From VBAS01 sp035318985 (GTDB lineage Bacteria; Bacteroidota; Bacteroidia; Chitinophagales; Chitinophagaceae): DNA of 22,911 nucleotides. Made by a program: the position numbers and the translations under genes. Shown here in pieces: positions 7,059 through 15,168 of this stretch. The first letter of the stretch is position 1. Every line of letters starts with the position of its first letter. The notes beneath the pieces are model-generated. The model did not search any database. It saw nothing but the letters and a program-made list of their open reading frames with translations, and was not told the DNA's origin. The DNA lies in assembly GCA_035318985.1 (NCBI GenBank), contig DATHDP010000076.1, positions 1 to 22,911 on the forward strand. The letters run 5' to 3'.

Positions 7059-10000
7059 AAAGAGAAATTCGTTGGAACAGTTCATAATTGAACAGACCAC
7101 TGGCCCCGGAATAAATGGTTATCGATTCGCTGATCTAGAAGATGAACATCTTTTGAAAAGTAACCTTTTGAATTGTCTTCCAATTGAATATTCAAATGAG
7201 ATCATAGATATAGTTCCGGCGGCGGTTTACAGTACTGGAATATTATTTCCTGAAGATGCAAGTGAAACCAGTTCAAGCGGAATTGCGCTTGACAATAATG
7301 AGACTATTAAAGAAGATGAAAAAGATGAAGAAGATTCTCAAAATAATAGTGGTGATGATGTCGAGTCAACAGATGTGATAGAATTGAATCAAATGTTTCC
7401 CAGATTGATGGGTTTTACTTGCTGCCTTGATGAAAAAATTCTAAACGAAAAATATATTGATATTAAGCTTCAGGCTAGATACTATAAAAAACTAAAAAGA
7501 GATAATGATGGAAAATTCAATAGCAAATATGGCCTGTTATGTGAAACAAACCCAGAGGTTACTCAAAGCTTTCTCAGTCAACACCAATTTTCGTCTTTTA
7601 ATTTAAGAGTTGTCGGAGACAACTCCTTCCTTACTTTGAATAGGCTTAATGCTGAAGAAATTATAGTGCTAAATACCCAAATTAGGGGTATTCAAAAAAG
7701 AATTGCCGAGAATCTATATGACAAAACAGTCAATATTATTGACTTGTCGAAATTAAAAAAATCTAGTTGCTATTTAAGTAATCTTAAATCAACAATTTTC
7801 TTTGATTTAAAAACCAGAATTATAGATGAACAGCTAAGAAAAAAACTTTATGATATAACACAAGAAATTGAAATAATTGAAGCTATAACAGACCAATTGA
7901 GAAATCTACTAGATGTCAATTCTGGTGGTTATGGTCTTTGGCAATCCAATATCATTGAAAGGAAAATAAGGATTGAAAACCTGTCCTTCCCTGAACCTCT
8001 AAAAAAGAAATCCTACTTATTCAATAAATCAGACTATACCGAAAAAATAAAAATTTTACTTTCAGATGGAACACAAATTTCAGAAGGGCTTAAGGATATT
8101 TTTAAACATAAGATCGATGAGGAGAAAAATGACTACGCTTCACTTGCTTTAAATATTCAATTGAGTAGAGATTCGAGAAAGAAGGATAAAAATATTTTCT
8201 TAAAAGTTCAGTTGGCTAATAATAGCACACCTTTTAAGAAAAAAAGTGATGACAGTCGGTACTATTCAACCTTTAACGAGCTAGTAAATCAAAAAACTTT
8301 TTTTGGTGTCAAGCTTATTTTCACAAATGATCATCTAATTCCCTACAATGAATTATTGTTGAAACAAGATGAGAACGGAATATTTAACGAAGACACAACA
8401 ACGAAATTTATTTATAAACAGTTTAAGGACTATGGAATTGGACATGGCTGTTCTGTTAAATGGGATGAAGTGGCTAAGTCAATAGAAACAGAGTATCTGC
8501 CGACTTGTGAAACTCCAGATGTTGACCCAATCCCTAGAAACAAGATTGGTACTTGTGTGTATGAAAACAACGAACATAAAGACCCCTTGTTCTTAGAAAA
8601 CACAATGGCACAAGAATTCAAATGGTTGTCTATTTTTTCTGTGGCTTCAAATAAAGATATAATAGATGGATTATATGACTTTGTTGATTCCTATGGAAAA
8701 TGGATTTCAATCAAACAAAATAATTATAAAGACGGGGAATTTAAAGAGATAGCAAAACAGGAACTAGATAAATGTTATACTGATTTTTTAAGGATGAAGA
8801 ATAATATTGGAGATCTTTTGGACGGGAGGAAGAATGAACAAAACCTGGAAACATTTCGCCTGATGAATGCCACAATGTTCATGCAGCTATGGCATTCAAT
8901 GAAAGTAAAACAAAATGAAGCATCTAAATACTTTACAAAAGCTGATTTTTCTGGCTTTAATTATGATTTCTACAAATCAAAAGATAGCTCTAGTTCATGG
9001 AGAGCCTTTCAGCTTGCTTTCATACTCTTAAATCTTGATGGAGTTTTTAGATCAGAAAAGGATCTAACATGGGAAAGGCGGAATGAATGGGTAGATTTAG
9101 TTTGGTTTCCAACTGGAGGAGGTAAAACAGAGGCTTATTTAGGTTTGATCGCTTTGACAATAATAAACAGACGTAAGCTTCATAGTAAAGAAGGAGGAGG
9201 CACTGCGGCGATTATGAGGTATACACTGAGGCTGCTTACAATGCAACAATTTCAAAGAGCTACTTTGGTTATAATGGCTCTTGAACTAATTAGAAGATGG
9301 GGCAATTATAACTTAGGTAATGAACCAATTTATATTGGTTTTTGGGTGGGTAACAATTCAATTCCAAATAAGCTAACACATAACTATACCGATACTAAAA
9401 AAGATTCTTTACAGTTTGAGTATGAAAAATTAATTCAAGGGAAAACAAATAAGATACCATTTACAAGTTGTCCATGGTGTGGTTCAAAGCTAAGACCACA
9501 AACGACTAAGGTTAATGATGAGAACGATGTTTTTAACTTTAATCGCATTCATCTATACTGTGATTCTGTAAAATGTTCTTTTACTGAGCCTGATTTCTTT
9601 GAAGGAAATGATCTTAAAGGCCCCATCCCTGTGAATCTATGTGATGAATCCATTTATCAACATCCTCCTACTCTATTGTTTGGAACTGTTGATAAGTTTG
9701 CTCAATTAGCCCATAAAGTGAATGGGAAGCCTGATAGTAGAAACAATGATTCACGAAGGATTTTTGGAAGCAAAAGTTGTAATTGGGAAAAGAACAAACC
9801 TAAAGATGGATATTTACCACCCGATCTAATAATCCAAGATGAACTTCATCTACTGCTGGGGCCGTTAGGTTCTGCAGTAGCCTTATTCGAATCAGCTATC
9901 ACACAACTTTGCACTAGAGAAGATGGAACGAGAGCAAAAATTATTTCATCAACAGCAACCACCAGGAACACTAGCCTCCAAATTGCAGCTCTTTTTGACA

Positions 10001-11295
10001 GAAAAGTGGATTTATTCCCAAAGCCTGGGACTGAATGTGATGATTCTTTTTTTGCTTATTACAAAAGAAAATATTCAAATCAAAATAAAGAGTACACAGA
10101 ATATATATCCAAGAGAAAGTATATAGGAATACTTCCGACTGGCAGGACTCAGATTTGGATGCAAATGAGGATAGCTGCTATATTAATGACCCATAGAGCA
10201 GTTTTTGAATTGCAACAAATTGCCAACAACACTCCAATTGATTTTGATAAGTATGGCAATATTGAAAAAGCAATGGACTATTATCATACAATTATTTCTT
10301 ACTTCACTAGTTTGAAAGAAGTCGGTAAAACACAATCTCAAGTTCAATCTTACATATTAAAAGAATTAAGAAGGGTTTTCGCAAGGGTTATACGTCCCAA
10401 AAAACTAATGCATTCTATTTATACTTATGGGCCAATTCAAGAGTGTGAGCTTACCGGAAGATTATCTGGTGAAGAAGTAAAAAATGAATTGAAAAATGTT
10501 GAAAATAGATGGACCGCACGAGATAGGTTTGCACATGTTGAAGGTAATGATCTGATCAGAGGAAGGATTCCTTCAGAATTTGTAGTAGCAACTAATATGA
10601 TCTCTGTTGGTATTGATGTGTCGAGGTTCAACACGATCATCATGAATTCAATGCCACGTAATACTGCTGAATATATTCAGGCAAGTAGCCGTGTGGCAAG
10701 AGAAACATACGGGCTAGTGCTCACGGTTCATCACCCTTTCAGGGCAAGGGATATTTCTCATTATGAAAAGTTCATTGAGTTTCACGAAAAAATGTACAGT
10801 TATGTTGAGCCTATTTCAATAACCCCATTTACTCAAAAGGCTGTAGAAAGATATATGGGATTGTATTTAGCAACAATGCTTCGTCATAGAACTGCATTTG
10901 TGGAGAGAAACTCTGCTGCTTCTATGTCATTAATATCAGATAAAGAGTTGGAGTCAATCAAAACGAATCTTACAAAATATTTTGAGGTCAGAAAAAATAG
11001 ATTAAGTGAATCTAATCAAGTAATAAAGAACTTACTTAAGGATGAAAATGTTAACCAAATAAAGAAATGGGTTGGAGAGGCATTAGAAGAATGGAAAGAT
11101 GAATCGGATAAGACTCGAGCTGAAGGTAAGGCCTTTGTGTTTAACAGAAAATCTACAAGGGCAATTCCTCCACAAGAACAACTTTATGTTGATATTGAAG
11201 AATATGAAGGAAATATTCATAGCGAAAAGTGGCAAATACCAATGTCACTTAGGGTAATTGAACCTGCAGCTGCAATAAAGATCAATTCAAAATAA
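7045..11295 (+). CDS. drmA: DrmA-like SF2 helicase (1416 aa)
   Basis: I chose ATG 7045 (MKILEKRNS) over an in-frame TTG eight codons upstream; it overlaps the previous gene by 14 bp. Residues ~83-112 are an acidic low-complexity linker. The SF2 helicase core begins near residue 675: motif I WFPTGGGKTE (K694-T695), a zinc-ribbon-like insert starting CPWC (C809, C812) and closing with a CDSVKC pair, motif II DELH (932-935), motif III SSTATT (968-973), a motif V-like ATNMISVGIDVS and motif VI ASSRVARE (1213-1220). The GGGKTEAYLG Walker A, the DELHLL box and the following HHPFRARDISHYEKF segment are characteristic of DISARM DrmA, the ATP-dependent helicase that acts with DrmB on incoming DNA. The ~670-residue N-terminal half is typical in being divergent. 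The next gene starts 1 bp after its stop. Confidence 0.85.
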   Translation: MKILEKRNSLEQFIIEQTTGPGINGYRFADLEDEHLLKSNLLNCLPIEYSNEIIDIVPAAVYSTGILFPEDASETSSSGIALDNNETIKEDEKDEEDSQNNSGDDVESTDVIELNQMFPRLMGFTCCLDEKILNEKYIDIKLQARYYKKLKRDNDGKFNSKYGLLCETNPEVTQSFLSQHQFSSFNLRVVGDNSFLTLNRLNAEEIIVLNTQIRGIQKRIAENLYDKTVNIIDLSKLKKSSCYLSNLKSTIFFDLKTRIIDEQLRKKLYDITQEIEIIEAITDQLRNLLDVNSGGYGLWQSNIIERKIRIENLSFPEPLKKKSYLFNKSDYTEKIKILLSDGTQISEGLKDIFKHKIDEEKNDYASLALNIQLSRDSRKKDKNIFLKVQLANNSTPFKKKSDDSRYYSTFNELVNQKTFFGVKLIFTNDHLIPYNELLLKQDENGIFNEDTTTKFIYKQFKDYGIGHGCSVKWDEVAKSIETEYLPTCETPDVDPIPRNKIGTCVYENNEHKDPLFLENTMAQEFKWLSIFSVASNKDIIDGLYDFVDSYGKWISIKQNNYKDGEFKEIAKQELDKCYTDFLRMKNNIGDLLDGRKNEQNLETFRLMNATMFMQLWHSMKVKQNEASKYFTKADFSGFNYDFYKSKDSSSSWRAFQLAFILLNLDGVFRSEKDLTWERRNEWVDLVWFPTGGGKTEAYLGLIALTIINRRKLHSKEGGGTAAIMRYTLRLLTMQQFQRATLVIMALELIRRWGNYNLGNEPIYIGFWVGNNSIPNKLTHNYTDTKKDSLQFEYEKLIQGKTNKIPFTSCPWCGSKLRPQTTKVNDENDVFNFNRIHLYCDSVKCSFTEPDFFEGNDLKGPIPVNLCDESIYQHPPTLLFGTVDKFAQLAHKVNGKPDSRNNDSRRIFGSKSCNWEKNKPKDGYLPPDLIIQDELHLLLGPLGSAVALFESAITQLCTREDGTRAKIISSTATTRNTSLQIAALFDRKVDLFPKPGTECDDSFFAYYKRKYSNQNKEYTEYISKRKYIGILPTGRTQIWMQMRIAAILMTHRAVFELQQIANNTPIDFDKYGNIEKAMDYYHTIISYFTSLKEVGKTQSQVQSYILKELRRVFARVIRPKKLMHSIYTYGPIQECELTGRLSGEEVKNELKNVENRWTARDRFAHVEGNDLIRGRIPSEFVVATNMISVGIDVSRFNTIIMNSMPRNTAEYIQASSRVARETYGLVLTVHHPFRARDISHYEKFIEFHEKMYSYVEPISITPFTQKAVERYMGLYLATMLRHRTAFVERNSAASMSLISDKELESIKTNLTKYFEVRKNRLSESNQVIKNLLKDENVNQIKKWVGEALEEWKDESDKTRAEGKAFVFNRKSTRAIPPQEQLYVDIEEYEGNIHSEKWQIPMSLRVIEPAAAIKINSK

Positions 11296-11296
11296 T

Positions 11297-13567
11297 ATGA
11301 AAATATTAAAGCAAAATCAATATAATCAGGCAATTGGTAAATACAAACTTCTTTCCTCAAGTTCAGGAGTTGGATCAATTATCACTACAAAGTTGGGGTT
11401 CTATGTATTAATATCGGATATAAATAAATGGAAGTTTGTTAAATGGGCCAATTCAAAAATAGAACTCATTAGAGAAAATAATACTGACGACACAACAATT
11501 TATCGACAAAGTAAAAATGAAATTTCTAGTCGTGGTTTGATTTTTATTGATGACCTAAGATTCGTAAAATTTTTGAGAAGAGAGAAAGAATTGGAAAACC
11601 TTGTTTGCCTAATTGGAATTCCTCATATGGCACTGAATGAAACATTCAATACACCTAACTGGAAGAATCATCCCATAAAAACGGCATTGCAAAAACTAGA
11701 AGAACAACATGAAGGTGTCGCCAGTCATTATATGATAAATGGCACCCATTTTCCAAAATGGTTTAAGAACAAAAAAGGTGAATTAAAAAAACTCCATGAG
11801 TGGTATTCCATTTGGAAGAAAGAATGCGAGAACAATTCTGATACTTTAAAGCTTGATTATTTTGCCCCTCCACGTGATGGGAATAATTTCCTACGTGAAA
11901 TAAATTCAAAGAATGAAGACGGAAATCCAATTAAGATTAGAGAATACACAATATTGGAGCAAACTAACTTGGTTTTAATTTGTCCTAATGGACATTTGTC
12001 GGATATTCCTTGGTCCAATTATTTGAGATGGAAGACAGAAAAACAACTTCACCTAAGGCCGGATGAAGACAAAGGTGAGAATCTCTTATTTAATGAAATG
12101 GTGAGTCCATGTTGTCCTAATCCCAAATTGAAGTGGACAGAAAGCACAACAAAATCTGAAGGGTATGCTAGTATTTTTATAGAATGCGAAAGCTGCCGAT
12201 TAGGGAGTGGCTTGAATGCAAATATGCCTAAGATCAACTTAGAAGGTATAACCAGTTTGCAGCCATTTTGTATTGGCCAAAAGCCATGGGAAATAGAATT
12301 AGAAGAGAATAGCCTAATACCAGCTGAACCATGTTTTATTCGTAATGATCCTTCAAGTGGAAGAGAAAGGATGAGAGTTGCTTTAGTAACGGCAAATAAT
12401 GTTTATTTCGCAAGTGGATTTTCGAGTTTGTATATCCCAATTCATTTGGCTGAAAACAAAACACAAGAAATTATCGATTCAATTTTGATTCTCGAAAAAA
12501 AATACCAAAAGTATTTTGAAAGGATTTCAATTTCAAGAGGCGAATATTGGGACAGGAAATTTAATTTGGAAGATTTTTTGATTGAGAATGATATTCATCC
12601 AAAAGATGAAGGTGAATTTTATAGTCAATTAAAAAGTGAATTTTTGAAATCTAATGATCAGGAACAGAATATTGATTTTCATGAAGACTACAGATGGCAA
12701 GAATTTCAATGCTTTTCAAATAATCAGTCAATAACAGATGACCCCAAAAACAAGGGGTTGAAGTTTTTTGACACTAAACTATCACAAGAATTAAAAGAAT
12801 ACTTTACAAAAATTCAACAAGTAGAAGAATTAAAAGTAACAAATGTGCAGTTGGATTTTACCAGAGTTAAACCTAAAGAGCGTGTGGTTATAAATGGTGT
12901 AGCCACCAAATCTCTAATTGGTAAAAATATTTTTTCAATTGATTCGAATGAACTCTATGTAATGCCCGCTAATGAAACTCTTGGGGAGGGGTTATTTTTT
13001 CAATTCTCTGACGATAAAATGGGAAAATGGATAGCTGAACATTTTGAAGTACTCAAAAATAGATTTTCAAAATATATTGCTAACGAACCGAATCCAAATA
13101 GCCAAGGTGCAAGCCTAAAGAGGAAGATTTTTAACAATGGTATTAAGCATTTCTTAATTCATTCTTTTTCTCATATGCTGATGAGAGAGTTAGAATTCTC
13201 ATGTGGCTACCCTACAGCAAGTTTGAAAGAAAGATTATATATATCCACTAATCCTGATAAAACGATGTCAGGTGTATTGATTTATACTGCTGAAGGTGCG
13301 GAAGGAAGCATGGGTGGACTAGTTTCTCAAGGGGAACCAGAAAAAATCTTACAAATAATTTTGAATGGTCTTGAAAGAGCAAGCCAATGTTCCTCTGATC
13401 CTTTGTGTTGGGAATCAGATGGTCAAGGTATATTTGACTTGAATCTTGCAGCTTGTTTTTCATGTTCTTTAGTTTCTGAAACAGCATGTGAAGAAATGAA
13501 TCTAGGTCTTGATAGACGTGTTTTGATCGATGAGCAATTTGGCTTTTTTCGAAATTTATTTTTGTGA
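11297..13567 (+). CDS. drmB: DrmB-like DUF1998 protein (756 aa)
   Basis: ATG at 11297, one base after the drmA-like stop. The N-terminal ~220 residues include SSSSGVGSIITTK, as expected near the start of DrmB. Zinc-binding cysteine sets follow: CPNGH (C229), CC at 272-273 and an ECESC pair near 297-300. The C-terminal DUF1998 domain starts near residue 610: HFLIHSFSHMLMRELE (H618), then GVLIYTAEGAEGSMGGL and a final cysteine cluster (C698, C704, C720, C723, C731). DUF1998 helicase-partner proteins are the DrmB component of DISARM, forming a DNA-binding complex with DrmA; DruE of Druantia carries a related domain. Last gene of the operon; it converges on the endonuclease gene, with 21 bp between the stops. 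No terminator hairpin is evident in that gap. Confidence 0.85.
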   Translation: MKILKQNQYNQAIGKYKLLSSSSGVGSIITTKLGFYVLISDINKWKFVKWANSKIELIRENNTDDTTIYRQSKNEISSRGLIFIDDLRFVKFLRREKELENLVCLIGIPHMALNETFNTPNWKNHPIKTALQKLEEQHEGVASHYMINGTHFPKWFKNKKGELKKLHEWYSIWKKECENNSDTLKLDYFAPPRDGNNFLREINSKNEDGNPIKIREYTILEQTNLVLICPNGHLSDIPWSNYLRWKTEKQLHLRPDEDKGENLLFNEMVSPCCPNPKLKWTESTTKSEGYASIFIECESCRLGSGLNANMPKINLEGITSLQPFCIGQKPWEIELEENSLIPAEPCFIRNDPSSGRERMRVALVTANNVYFASGFSSLYIPIHLAENKTQEIIDSILILEKKYQKYFERISISRGEYWDRKFNLEDFLIENDIHPKDEGEFYSQLKSEFLKSNDQEQNIDFHEDYRWQEFQCFSNNQSITDDPKNKGLKFFDTKLSQELKEYFTKIQQVEELKVTNVQLDFTRVKPKERVVINGVATKSLIGKNIFSIDSNELYVMPANETLGEGLFFQFSDDKMGKWIAEHFEVLKNRFSKYIANEPNPNSQGASLKRKIFNNGIKHFLIHSFSHMLMRELEFSCGYPTASLKERLYISTNPDKTMSGVLIYTAEGAEGSMGGLVSQGEPEKILQIILNGLERASQCSSDPLCWESDGQGIFDLNLAACFSCSLVSETACEEMNLGLDRRVLIDEQFGFFRNLFL

Positions 13568-13588
13568 TTGATTTATTGCCAAGCGCTG

Positions 13589-14794
13589 TTAGGTGCCGTT
13601 AATTTGGAAATTGTCAATTAAGTACTTTTTTAAACTTTCTGTTGTATTGAACCCTTTCTCAATTAATATTTTCACTATGTCACCTCCGCTTATGAAAATG
13701 ATTGGATGTCTATCATTTCTCACTTCTTCATAAGCTTGTTTACTAATTGCGGAGGTTGTTACTAAAATCCCAAATTGTCTATTACGAATTCTTGATATTA
13801 GTCTGGAAATTTCCTTAACACCTACAGTGTTTATTGTGGAATTATTGATTCCAGGATTATAACATTTTGCTTCCAATGCAAAGTCAGCAAATATTGGATC
13901 ATTATCCAACCCTAATTTCATTCTACCTAGAGCATCTCTCCCACCGTCAACAACTCCTCTTGTTACCTCATCAATAATAATATTAGGATTTGTCATCTTA
14001 TAGACTTCTGCAGCCATAAATTCAAAAGATCTCGGGTCTTTTTCGAAATACTCAAATATTATTTTCAAGTAGGATATCTCTTGTTCGGTTTTTGGTAATT
14101 GTTCATCTACACTTCTTATACTTATAGTCCTTTGCGACAATAAAGGTTTGTATTTACCATTTCTGAGCCAGTCTAAAAATACTTTCGGAGTATGTATTGA
14201 GTTTGAAATATTTCTATTTAGATCGTTTATCCATGTTCTAGTTATATGAGCAACATCTAAGATCGTAAAATATGCAGCATAATTCTGAAATCGAAAACCA
14301 TTAGAGGTTTTCCAAATAGCAACCAGATCATCTAAAGCATTTTTTTGAATTGTACCAGGAACACAAAGACCTTTGAATTGCACAGAACGACTGCTTTCTG
14401 CTGTTGGATGCTTTTCGAAAATAAATATTGGCGGGATCGATTTACGCGGTTCTTTAATCGAATGAAGAGCTTCAAAAAGGTTTTTCAACATGAGATTACC
14501 TTTTTTCTTGGTATCATGAATCTCATGACCTGGCTTTTTATTGTCCCCATAGTATTTAAATATTCCTGTTTCAGTATCAATATTGTCTGGCCAGTCTAAG
14601 TTCTCACCTGAGCTATATAATACCACATATTTTAAATTGTCAATATTACCAGCATAGCGAAAACCTCCTTGATTGCCAACCGGCAGGATTTTATTTATGG
14701 GATCATCTCCACTATTGCCTTGCCGGCCACCTTCATAAATTGCATCGATTATAAGGTCACACCCTGAAAGTTCGTTATTTTTAAAAATCTTCAT
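13589..14794 (-). CDS. AspBHI/Mrr-type modification-dependent restriction endonuclease (401 aa)
   Basis: ATG at 14794 (MKIFKNNELSG); a TTG three codons upstream is a weaker choice. Residues ~1-200 match the N-terminal domain of AspBHI-type endonucleases as I know it: LIIDAIYEGGRQGNSGDDP, LPVGNQGGFRY, KYVVLYSSGENLDWPD, YYGDNKKPGHEIHDT. That domain contains an SRA-like fold that reads 5-methylcytosine in double-stranded DNA. The C-terminal domain is an Mrr-like catalytic domain: GGRDALG (D287), ALEAKCY (E308, K310), forming the D...ExK active site, then FGILVTTSAISKQAYEEV and an IIFISGGDIV strand. The full length (~400 aa) is close to AspBHI. It is convergent with the DrmB-like gene, 21 bp away, so it has its own promoter. 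The likely role is cleavage of phage DNA bearing modified cytosine; site specificity cannot be read from the sequence. Confidence 0.8.
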   Translation of the reverse strand: MKIFKNNELSGCDLIIDAIYEGGRQGNSGDDPINKILPVGNQGGFRYAGNIDNLKYVVLYSSGENLDWPDNIDTETGIFKYYGDNKKPGHEIHDTKKKGNLMLKNLFEALHSIKEPRKSIPPIFIFEKHPTAESSRSVQFKGLCVPGTIQKNALDDLVAIWKTSNGFRFQNYAAYFTILDVAHITRTWINDLNRNISNSIHTPKVFLDWLRNGKYKPLLSQRTISIRSVDEQLPKTEQEISYLKIIFEYFEKDPRSFEFMAAEVYKMTNPNIIIDEVTRGVVDGGRDALGRMKLGLDNDPIFADFALEAKCYNPGINNSTINTVGVKEISRLISRIRNRQFGILVTTSAISKQAYEEVRNDRHPIIFISGGDIVKILIEKGFNTTESLKKYLIDNFQINGT

Positions 14795-14864
14795 TAGTTG
14801 CAATTTCAGATTAGTATTCCTTTATCAATTAAATCACCTTTTGATACTCTATTAGTGAATTTAT

Positions 14865-15053
14865 TTATTCCTTTTCGAGGCTCTGAAAGTAGGCAAAACA
14901 CGAGAATAAATAATATTTTGCTCCACTATAATCCAATCCTTGTTTTAATTCTAGCATCAGATTAAATTCTTTAGAATCGTTCTCTTCAAAACCGACTTTT
15001 TCTTCCGGCAATATTGTATCATGGAAAACTGTTTTGAATTTGAATTTAGAAAT
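14865..15053 (-). pseudogene. Orphan coding-like stretch without an ATG, 62 codons (possible gene remnant)
   Basis: On the minus strand a frame is open from just after a TAA (15054-15056) to a TAA at 14865-14867. It reads with protein-like composition: KFKFKTVFHDTILPEE, then KVGFEENDSKEFNLM, and YSGAKYYLFSCFAYFQSLEK at the end. There is no ATG, GTG or TTG at its beginning; the first codon after the stop is ATT and the first methionine is 32 codons in. That suggests the 3' end of a gene whose front has been lost or frameshifted, or a small gene with an unusual ATT start. It lies directly upstream of the endonuclease gene in the same direction. I recognise no family. Random open stretches of this size are possible in AT-rich DNA, though TAA/TAG/TGA should be frequent here. 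Confidence 0.3.
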
Positions 15054-15074
15054 TTACAATGTGTATCGTATATT

Positions 15075-15095
15075 TAAGAATTGTGCGCATTCTTA
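15075..15095. promoter_or_regulatory. 21-bp inverted repeat upstream of the HD-STAND-WYL operon
   Basis: TAAGAAT and ATTCTTA form perfect 7-bp arms around a 7-base centre (TGTGCGC), 74 bp before the HD gene's ATG. Size and position fit an operator for a dimeric regulator, for example of the promoter driving the operon. It is not followed by a T-run, so a terminator is unlikely. No regulator is assigned; the operon's WYL-like protein has no DNA-binding domain of its own. Confidence 0.3.
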
Positions 15096-15168
15096 TTGAG
15101 GTTACGCTGTATATAGATGGATTTTTATTTAAAAACGATAATAAAATTTGCGATCTTTTAATTGTGAC

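Larger units (their letters stand above)
14804..15168. other. 365-bp divergent intergenic region
   Basis: Lies between the start of the minus-strand endonuclease gene and the plus-strand HD gene, so it must hold both promoters. It is very AT-rich. I found no exact match to the Bacteroidota -7 consensus TAnnTTTG; TAATAAAATTTG at 15139-15150 is a near match with altered spacing. Inside it are a 62-codon minus-strand open stretch without a conventional start and a 7-bp inverted repeat, both listed separately. Nothing resembling a tRNA or repeat array is present. Confidence 0.6.

Noticed and set aside
9923..10126. Short plus-strand frame inside the DrmA-like gene
   Set aside because: Lies wholly within the helicase coding region in another frame, with no start signal; coincidental.
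2809..13567. Reading the operon as canonical class 1 or class 2 DISARM
   Set aside because: No methyltransferase motif, no PLD (DrmC) and no SNF2 (DrmD) gene is present anywhere in the window; only the DrmA/DrmB pair matches.
13568..13588. Rho-independent terminator between the convergent DrmB and endonuclease genes
   Set aside because: The gap is 21 bp with no stem-loop plus T-run; only the short AGCGCT palindrome is seen.
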